Shown here piece after piece: positions 58,518 through 64,000 of a stretch of DNA of 64,000 nucleotides. How positions within the stretch are numbered: the first letter of the stretch is position 1; every line of letters starts with the position of its first letter. Below the pieces are notes generated by a model. It was not told the origin of the DNA and searched no databases. It was given only the letters and a program-made list of their open reading frames with translations. A program made the position numbers and the translations under genes. The stretch is from Ramlibacter henchirensis (lineage in GTDB: Bacteria; Pseudomonadota; Gammaproteobacteria; Burkholderiales; Burkholderiaceae_C), in NCBI RefSeq assembly GCF_004682015.1, contig NZ_SMLM01000003.1, positions 496,001 to 560,000 on the forward strand. Reading direction: 5' to 3'.

Positions 58518-58871
58518 ATGAACCTGCCTGTCCATCGCATGGCCCGCCTGGCGTTCTGGATCGCCGCGCTCGCCGTCCTGTATTTCTCGGTCGCGCCGGT
58601 TGGCGATCGGGAGCCGCTGACCGGCTGGGACAAGGGAAATCACATTGCAGCGTTCGCCGCGCTGACGATCTCGGGACTGCTGGGGTGGACCAGGTGGGTG
58701 CCGCTGGTGCTCGCCGGCCTGCTGGGCTATGGCTTGTTCATCGAGCTGCTGCAATTGCTCGTGCCCGACCACTACTTCGACCTGCGCGACCTCGCAGCGG
58801 ATTTCATCGGCATTGCAGCCGGCTGGTGCGCACTGGAAGCAGCACGGCTCGCGGCCGCGCGCTTGAGATGA
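58518..58871 (+). CDS. VanZ-like membrane protein
   Basis: A 117-residue membrane protein with three predicted TM helices (about 8-27, 45-55 with 62-80, and 92-112). GWDKGNHIAAFAALT and VPDHYFDLRDLAADFIGIAAG, the latter with conserved Asp and Asn-like positions, match the VanZ family. VanZ itself confers low-level teicoplanin resistance, but most family members have no known role. ATG 58518 is used; there is no strong ribosome-binding site. Confidence 0.8.
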   Translation: MNLPVHRMARLAFWIAALAVLYFSVAPVGDREPLTGWDKGNHIAAFAALTISGLLGWTRWVPLVLAGLLGYGLFIELLQLLVPDHYFDLRDLAADFIGIAAGWCALEAARLAAARLR

Positions 58872-58899
58872 GCCTCCCCGGCGACGCCGCGAGCCCTGC

Positions 58900-59271
58900 T
58901 CAATACCTTCCGAGCGGACTCGGGCGCGACCGCAGCCCTTCCGGCAGCAGCTCGTCGAACATCTCGCTGACGCTCGCCACCAGCTCCAGCGCCACCGCCT
59001 CGCCATGCGTGTGCGCGAGCACCGCCATCAGCTCCCCGCGCATGAACCACAGCGACTCGACGCTGTCGGCGTAGCGGATGCGGCGGACCACCATGGACGC
59101 GCGGTCGTCGGTGTGCGCCCAAAGCAGCTCGGCCATCCGGTCGCGGATGTCCTCGAGGCTGATGATCGTGCCCTGCCGCTCCTCTTCCTCCTGGCGGCGG
59201 CGGGGTGAGGTCAGGCCTGCGCTGAAGATCGCATGAAGGCTGTTGCGGAGATTGGGCTTGAACCAACGCAT
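58900..59271 (-). CDS. hypothetical protein
   Basis: A 123-residue soluble protein without a recognised domain. Residues 22-35 are basic and Glu-rich (SPRRRQEEEERQ) and 38-115 are predicted helical, with two Met/Leu-rich segments (EDIRDRMAELLWAH, RGELMAVLAHTHGEAVALEL). It lies 22 nt downstream of the MerR-cyclase gene on the same strand, so the two are probably co-transcribed and may share function. No database resemblance could be checked here. Confidence 0.65.
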   Translation of the reverse strand: MRWFKPNLRNSLHAIFSAGLTSPRRRQEEEERQGTIISLEDIRDRMAELLWAHTDDRASMVVRRIRYADSVESLWFMRGELMAVLAHTHGEAVALELVASVSEMFDELLPEGLRSRPSPLGRY

Positions 59272-59293
59272 GGTCGTGTCCTTCGTCGTGTCC

Positions 59294-60382
59294 TCAGGCC
59301 TCGGGCCTGACCGGAGAGTGGGGAGCGGGCGGGACCGTGGAGAGGTCCAGCAGTTCGGTAACGGGGAGGTCGGCCAGCGCCGCGGGCACTGCGGGCGAGC
59401 CTTCGATCAGTGCTGCCAGGTCGGCCAGGCGCGAGAAGCTGGATAGCACGCGACGATCCGCGCGCGGCACGCCGAAGGTGATGCGACCGCGCTCCTGCGC
59501 CGACAGCTTTCCGACCAGGTTGCGGGTGATCCAGATGGCGCCTTCGCGGGCCGACCGCGACAGCTGCGCCGCATGGTCCGCCGCGCCGCCCACCACGGTG
59601 AGCTCCAGCGGGTCGGACAGTCGCAGCGCGCCGAGCCACTCCTGGCCCTCGTCGACGCCGGTGTTCATGGACAGTTCGAAGTCCCAGCCCTTGCGGGCCT
59701 GCCAGCGGCTGCTGATCTGGCGCATGGCCTCGCGCGTCTGGTGCGCGGCGACCAGCGCGTTCCACAGGTGGCTGACGGCCGGCTGCGGCAGGAAGTGGCA
59801 GACCATGCCTTCACCCGGGTGCTTGCCGTGGCGGCCGCCATGGCGAACGAAGATGCCGTCCAGCGCCAGCCAGACTTCGTTGACCAGCTCGAAGTACTCG
59901 CCCGCGGGCAGCTGCAGCCACAGCTCGCCGGCGTCCTGCAGCGTACTGACCAGGACAGCGACGGGCGTGAGGATCGGGGCGGGGATGCGGCGTGCCGCGG
60001 ATTCGGTGACCGGCGCGGCTGCGGGGGAAGGCGCGGGCAGGACGGCGGGACGGGCGGCCACCGGCTGGACCGGTGCTGCCGCGGTCTGCGCGGCCCGGAC
60101 CTGGGCCGGCGCTTGCGGCGCGGGCGCAGCGGTCTGCGCTTGGGCGCCGCCCGCCAGGTGGGCCGCGATGCGCGAGATGCTCCAGCCCTGCTGCTTGAGG
60201 CGCTGGATCTCCTCGATGCGTTCGACGGTGTCGTCCGGGAAGTAGCCGATGCGGGGCGCCGCGCCGTGTTCAGGGCCGGGCGGCAGCACCTCGGGGCGCG
60301 GCAACAAGCCGCTCCCGATGTAGTTGTTCAGGGTCGCCCGGGAGATCCCGGTGCGCTCCAGAACTTCCTTGCTGCTCAACAC
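59294..60382 (-). CDS. MerR-type HTH fused to a class III nucleotide-cyclase-like domain
   Basis: A 362-residue fusion. Residues about 2-75 form a MerR-type winged HTH (SSKEVLERTGISRATLNNYI, then RIEEIQRLKQQGWSISRIAAHL). A Pro/Ala/Gln-rich linker spans about 80-145. Residues about 150-320 resemble a class III adenylate/guanylate cyclase catalytic homology domain: EYFELVNEVWLALDGIFVRH, the run GGRHGKHPGEGMVCHFLP, and a late FELSMNTGVDEGQEWLG. The two metal-binding Asp positions of true cyclases are not clearly both present, so activity is uncertain. GTG 60382 is chosen because AAAGG lies 6 nt upstream; TTG 60415 would overlap an operator repeat. The upstream repeats suggest autoregulation. Confidence 0.75.
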   Translation of the reverse strand: MLSSKEVLERTGISRATLNNYIGSGLLPRPEVLPPGPEHGAAPRIGYFPDDTVERIEEIQRLKQQGWSISRIAAHLAGGAQAQTAAPAPQAPAQVRAAQTAAAPVQPVAARPAVLPAPSPAAAPVTESAARRIPAPILTPVAVLVSTLQDAGELWLQLPAGEYFELVNEVWLALDGIFVRHGGRHGKHPGEGMVCHFLPQPAVSHLWNALVAAHQTREAMRQISSRWQARKGWDFELSMNTGVDEGQEWLGALRLSDPLELTVVGGAADHAAQLSRSAREGAIWITRNLVGKLSAQERGRITFGVPRADRRVLSSFSRLADLAALIEGSPAVPAALADLPVTELLDLSTVPPAPHSPVRPEA

Positions 60383-60392
60383 ATTCAGCCTT

Positions 60393-60553
60393 TGTCCAAA
60401 CACTGTTGGACACAAGCTTGAACTGTCTTAGGTCACGTGTCAAGACAGACTAAACAGCTGTGTAGTTTGAGAGCCACGACAGCGCTCTGTCCAAGCAACT
60501 GTCTAGTTCAATCTAGACAGATATCTCGAGCATTTGGACAGTTGCCTGGACAG
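60393..60553. promoter_or_regulatory. operator array upstream of the MerR-cyclase gene
   Basis: The region holds several inverted repeats built on TTGGACAG/CTGTCCAA and CTGTCTA-type half-sites. They are TGTCCAA-n6-TTGGACA (60393-60412), CTGTCTT-n12-AAGACAG (60423-60448), GACAG-n4-CTGTC (60478-60491), CTGTCTAG-n6-CTAGACAG (60499-60520), and single half-sites at 60487-60494, 60534-60541 and 60546-60553. This matches the MerR-type gene's promoter position. Confidence 0.75.
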
Positions 60554-60557
60554 TGAC

Positions 60558-61475
60558 TCAGGCGACCGGCTTGCCGGCCTGCACCATCCGCATCGCCGAC
60601 GCGATCAGCGCCGAGACCTCGCTCATGTTGCCCGGGATGATCAGGGTGGTCTGCGACTCGTTGGCCACGTTGCGGAAGGCGTCCACCGCCCGTTCCGCCA
60701 CGTTCAGCTGCACGGCCTGCTCGCCACCCGGCTGGCGGATGGCTTCGGCCACCTTGCGGATGGCTTCGGCCTTGGCTTCGGCCACGGCCAGGATCGCGGC
60801 CGCCTCGCCCTGGGCCTGGTTGATCTCGGCCTGCTTCTCGCCTTCGGAGCGGGCGATGAATGCCTCGCGCTCCCCGGTGGCGATGTTGATCTGCTCCTGC
60901 CGGCGGCCTTCCGAAGCGGCGATCAGGGCCCGCTTTTCCCGTTCGGCGGTGATCTGCGACTGCATGGCCAGCAGGATCTCCTTGGGCGGCGTCAGGTCCT
61001 TGATCTCGTAGCGCAGCACCTTGACCCCCCAGTTCAGGGCGGCCTCGTCGATCGCCTGCACCACCTGCGCGTTGATGATGTCGCGCTCCTCGAAGGTCTT
61101 GTCCAGCTCGAGCTTGCCGATCACGCTGCGCAGCGACGTCTGGGCCAGCTGGGTGACCGCCACGATGTAGTTGGACGAGCCGTAGCTGGCCCGCATTGGG
61201 TCGGTGACCTGGAAATACAGGATGCCGTCCACCTGCAGCTGGGTGTTGTCGCGGGTGATGCAGACCTGGCTGGGCACGTCCAGCGGGATCTCCTTGAGGC
61301 TGTGCTTGTAGGCCACCCGGTCGATGAACGGGATCAGGAAGTTCAGGCCCGGCGTCAGCGTGCCGTGGTATTTGCCCAGCCGCTCCACCACCCAGGCGTG
61401 CTGCTGCGGGACGACCTTGACCACCCGCACCACGAACACCACGGCCACGACCAACAGGACGATTGCGATTTCCAT
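60558..61475 (-). CDS. SPFH/Band7 domain protein (stomatin/paraslipin, QmcA-like)
   Basis: A 305-residue membrane-anchored SPFH protein. An N-terminal TM helix (residues 2-20, EIAIVLLVVAVVFVVRVVKV) is followed by the SPFH domain (about 20-180: GLNFLIPFIDRVAYKHSLKE, VDGILYFQVTDPMRASYG) and a long Ala/Glu-rich coiled coil (about 185-265). Stomatin-like proteins scaffold membrane microdomains and control FtsH-type proteases. It is next to an NfeD-like partner, 24 nt apart on the same strand, the classical pairing. The stop is 5 nt past the last operator half-site of the MerR-cyclase gene. Confidence 0.92.
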   Translation of the reverse strand: MEIAIVLLVVAVVFVVRVVKVVPQQHAWVVERLGKYHGTLTPGLNFLIPFIDRVAYKHSLKEIPLDVPSQVCITRDNTQLQVDGILYFQVTDPMRASYGSSNYIVAVTQLAQTSLRSVIGKLELDKTFEERDIINAQVVQAIDEAALNWGVKVLRYEIKDLTPPKEILLAMQSQITAEREKRALIAASEGRRQEQINIATGEREAFIARSEGEKQAEINQAQGEAAAILAVAEAKAEAIRKVAEAIRQPGGEQAVQLNVAERAVDAFRNVANESQTTLIIPGNMSEVSALIASAMRMVQAGKPVA

Positions 61476-61499
61476 GTGTTTGCCCCTCCAGGCTCGTTG

Positions 61500-61928
61500 C
61501 TAGACCTTTTCGACCACCAGACGGCTGCCGACCACCTCGCGGACGCGATGCGGGCCGGGCGCGGGCAGGGTGCCCGCGGCCGCGTGCACGGCCGTCCAGG
61601 TGGCGCCGCGATAGCGAACCTGCGCCGTGCCGTCCGGCCGCCAGGCCTCCACGACGACCGTTTCGCCGACGTCGAGGTTCACGTTAGGGTCGGCCCCGGA
61701 TTCCGGGCCGCGGGGCCGGCGGCTGCGCCAGAAGTGCAGGGCGCCGACTGCGCCGCCGCCCACCAGGGCCGCCGCCACGAGCTGGGCGGTGACGCTGGCG
61801 CCCAGGTGCGCCGCCAGCGCGCCGGCGGCCATGCCGAAGGCGATCATGAGCAGGTAGAAGCTGCCGGTCATCATCTCGACGGCCACCGAGCCGCCCGCCA
61901 GCAGCCACCAAATCGTTGAATCCGACAT
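61500..61928 (-). CDS. NfeD-like membrane protein
   Basis: A 142-residue short NfeD protein. Three TM helices (about 5-70, WWLLAGGSVAVEMMTGSFYLL with two following) precede a C-terminal OB-fold domain (about 80-140: LDVGETVVVEAW, then VRYRGATWTAVHA). These proteins assemble with SPFH proteins to organise membrane domains. It lies upstream of the paraslipin gene in one operon. ATG 61928 is the natural start, with GGAGG in the leader. Confidence 0.9.
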   Translation of the reverse strand: MSDSTIWWLLAGGSVAVEMMTGSFYLLMIAFGMAAGALAAHLGASVTAQLVAAALVGGGAVGALHFWRSRRPRGPESGADPNVNLDVGETVVVEAWRPDGTAQVRYRGATWTAVHAAAGTLPAPGPHRVREVVGSRLVVEKV

Positions 61929-62047
61929 GCCACCTCCTGTTGACGTTGGACCCATTGTGGGCTCGGCGCGAGGGCGGCCCCGGCATGCCGCGCGTTTTTC
62001 ATACACTTCGCGGCTTCCCTTCCGACCGCCCCTCCAGCAGGCACTGA

Positions 62048-64000
62048 ATGAAATTCCGCTTTCCCATCGTCATCATCGACGAAGACTACCGGTCCGAGAA
62101 CATGTCGGGCCTGGGCATCCGCGCCCTGGCGCAGGCGATCGAGACCGAGGGCATGGAGGTCCTGGGCGTCACCAGTTACGGCGACCTGGCCCAGTTCGCG
62201 CAGCAGCAGAGCCGCGCCAGCGCCTTCATCCTGTCGATCGACGACGAGGAGTTCTCGCCGGGCCCGGACCTGGACCCGGCGGTGCTGAACCTGCGCAACT
62301 TCATCGTGGAGGTGCGGCGCAAGAACAGCGACGTGCCGATCTACATCTACGGCGAGACCAAGACCTCCCAGCACCTGCCCAACGACGTGCTGCGCGAGCT
62401 CCATGGCTTCATCCACATGTACGAAGACACGCCGGAGTTCATGGCGCGCCACATCATCCGGGAGGCCAAGTCCTACCTGGAGGGCATCCAGCCGCCGTTC
62501 TTCAAGGCGCTGCTGGATTACGCGGAGGACGGCTCCTATTCCTGGCACTGCCCTGGGCATTCGGGCGGCGTGGCCTTCCTGAAAAGCCCGATCGGCCAGA
62601 TGTTCCACCAGTTCTTCGGCGAGAACATGCTGCGCGCCGACGTCTGCAACGCGGTGGACGAACTCGGGCAGCTGCTGGACCACACCGGTCCGGTGGCGGC
62701 CAGCGAGCGCAACGCGGCGCGGATCTTCAACGCCGACCATTGCTTCTTCGTGACGAACGGAACGTCCACGTCCAACAAGATGGTCTGGCACCACACCGTG
62801 GCGCCGGGCGACGTGGTGGTGGTGGACCGCAACTGCCACAAGTCGATCCTGCACTCGATCATCATGACCGGGGCGATCCCCGTGTTCATGAAGCCGACGC
62901 GCAACCACTTCGGCATCATCGGGCCGATCCCCCAGAGCGAATTCACGCCCGAGGCGATCAAGGCCAAGATCCGCGCCAACCCGCTGCTGGCGGGCATCGA
63001 CCCGGACCAGGTCAAGCCGCGGATCATGACGCTGACCCAGTCCACCTACGACGGCGTCCTCTACAACACCGAAACGATCAAGGGCATGCTGGACGGCTAC
63101 GTCGACGCGCTGCACTTCGACGAGGCCTGGCTGCCGCACGCGGCCTTCCACCCGTTCTACGGGCCGTTCCATGCCATGGGCAAGAAGCGGGCGCGGCCGG
63201 AGAAGTCGCTGGTCTACGCGACGCAGTCCATCCACAAGCTGCTGGCCGGCATCAGCCAGGCCAGCCACGTGCTGGTGCAGGACGCCAAGAACAACAAGCT
63301 GGACCGCCACCTGTTCAACGAGGCGTTCCTGATGCACACCTCGACCAGCCCGCAGTACTCGATCATCGCCAGCTGCGACGTGGCCGCCGCGATGATGGAG
63401 CCGCCCGGCGGCACGGCGCTGGTCGAAGAAAGCATCCAGGAGGCGCTGGACTTCCGCCGGGCCATGCGCAAGGTGGACCAGGAGTACGGCAAGGACTGGT
63501 GGTTCAAGGTCTGGGGCCCGGACCGCCTGGCCGAGGATGGCATCGGCCGTGCCGACGACTGGATCATCAAGGGCGAGGCGCGCACCGCCAAGTGGCACGG
63601 CTTCGGCAACCTGGCCGAGGGCTTCAACATGCTGGACCCGATCAAGTCCACCGTGGTCACGCCCGGCCTGGACCTGAACGGCAAGTTCGCCAAGACCGGC
63701 ATCCCGGCCTCGATCGTCACCCGCTTCCTGGCCGAGCACGGGATCATCGTGGAGAAGACCGGCCTCTACAGCTTCTTCATCATGTTCACCATCGGCATCA
63801 CCAAGGGCCGGTGGAACACGCTGCTGACGGCGCTGCAGCAGTTCAAGGACGACTACGCGCGCAACCAGCCGATGTGGCGGATCCTGCCGGAGTTCTGCGC
63901 CCAGTACCCGCGCTATGAACGCATGGGCCTTGCCGACCTGTGCCAGCACGTGCACGAGCTCTACGCCAAGTACGACATCGCCCGGCTCACCACCGACATG
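62048..64000 (+). CDS. Orn/Lys/Arg decarboxylase, major domain (partial, C-terminus off window)
   Basis: A fold-type I PLP decarboxylase of the AdiA/CadA/SpeC family, 651 residues visible with no stop. The N-terminal wing domain (about 1-130) resembles the response-regulator fold (FPIVIIDEDYRSENMSGLG). The PLP core shows WHCPGHSGGVAFLKSP, FFVTNGTSTSNKMVWHH, VVVDRNCHKSILHS, LHFDEAWLPHAAFHP and the Schiff-base lysine in QSIHKLLAGISQ. These acid-stress or polyamine enzymes remove CO2 from ornithine, lysine or arginine. ATG 62048 is used. Substrate needs the missing C-terminal half; arginine or ornithine is a guess. Confidence 0.93.
   Translation, partial: MKFRFPIVIIDEDYRSENMSGLGIRALAQAIETEGMEVLGVTSYGDLAQFAQQQSRASAFILSIDDEEFSPGPDLDPAVLNLRNFIVEVRRKNSDVPIYIYGETKTSQHLPNDVLRELHGFIHMYEDTPEFMARHIIREAKSYLEGIQPPFFKALLDYAEDGSYSWHCPGHSGGVAFLKSPIGQMFHQFFGENMLRADVCNAVDELGQLLDHTGPVAASERNAARIFNADHCFFVTNGTSTSNKMVWHHTVAPGDVVVVDRNCHKSILHSIIMTGAIPVFMKPTRNHFGIIGPIPQSEFTPEAIKAKIRANPLLAGIDPDQVKPRIMTLTQSTYDGVLYNTETIKGMLDGYVDALHFDEAWLPHAAFHPFYGPFHAMGKKRARPEKSLVYATQSIHKLLAGISQASHVLVQDAKNNKLDRHLFNEAFLMHTSTSPQYSIIASCDVAAAMMEPPGGTALVEESIQEALDFRRAMRKVDQEYGKDWWFKVWGPDRLAEDGIGRADDWIIKGEARTAKWHGFGNLAEGFNMLDPIKSTVVTPGLDLNGKFAKTGIPASIVTRFLAEHGIIVEKTGLYSFFIMFTIGITKGRWNTLLTALQQFKDDYARNQPMWRILPEFCAQYPRYERMGLADLCQHVHELYAKYDIARLTTDM

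Noticed and set aside
61871-63955. Minus-strand and shifted plus-strand open frames over the decarboxylase
   Set aside because: The ATG 62048 frame shows a full PLP decarboxylase; the others are composition-driven shadows.

Overview
The window is high-GC and gene-dense, with short intergenic gaps and many 4-nt start/stop overlaps. Gene content points to a Burkholderiales betaproteobacterium, most likely of the Comamonadaceae (Ramlibacter/Variovorax-like). The supporting signs are a Bug-type TctC/TctB/TctA transporter, the lptG-lptF / pepA-holC divergent arrangement, a CysB-type LysR regulator, several LivK-type binding proteins and a large CoA-dependent aromatic catabolic region. The genus is inference. 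No mobile element, CRISPR array or rRNA is visible.

Layout. 1-8.0 kb is housekeeping: a PLP aminotransferase cut by the left edge, a CysB-type regulator, cbiX-like/lptG/lptF on the minus strand, then pepA-holC-small ORF and an orphan LivK on the plus strand, closed by a clear terminator. 8.2-16.4 kb encodes two translationally coupled soluble hybrid histidine kinases; the first (2013 aa) holds nine exact 92-residue HAMP-type repeats. tRNA-Ser(GGA) follows, then a TctCBA tricarboxylate-type transporter and a hypothetical minus-strand protein.

20.8-57.5 kb is a catabolic island. A MarR regulator is divergent from an opine-dehydrogenase-like / 3-hydroxyacyl-CoA-dehydrogenase-like / alpha-beta-hydrolase-like / quinone-oxidoreductase operon. 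A second MarR gene, frameshifted, is divergent from iorA-iorB. A long co-directional run follows: a PDR-type reductase, two Rieske dioxygenase alpha/beta pairs, an acyl-CoA synthetase, a thiolase-like protein lacking the usual Cys and His, a DUF35-SDR fusion, a cyclase-family hydrolase, an SDR, three paralogous LivK-type binding proteins, and a LivH / LivM-LivG fusion / LivF importer with another CoA ligase. After an inverted-repeat-bearing gap comes a second operon: FAD monooxygenase/old-yellow-enzyme fusion (anthraniloyl-CoA or salicylyl-CoA type), SDR, thioesterase, RidA, glutaryl-CoA dehydrogenase, thiolase and CoA ligase. This reads as uptake, CoA activation, ring oxidation or reduction, and beta-oxidation-like degradation of aromatic acids through glutaryl-CoA; the exact substrates are not readable from sequence.

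57.5-64 kb returns to the core genome: a WecG/TagA glycosyltransferase, a VanZ-like protein, a small unknown, a MerR-HTH/nucleotide-cyclase-like fusion with a promoter full of inverted repeats, an SPFH/NfeD pair, and an Orn/Lys/Arg decarboxylase running off the right edge.

The most novel-looking parts are the dioxygenase / Ltp2-like thiolase / DUF35-SDR module with its triplicated binding proteins, the HAMP-array kinase, and the MerR-cyclase regulator with its operator array.
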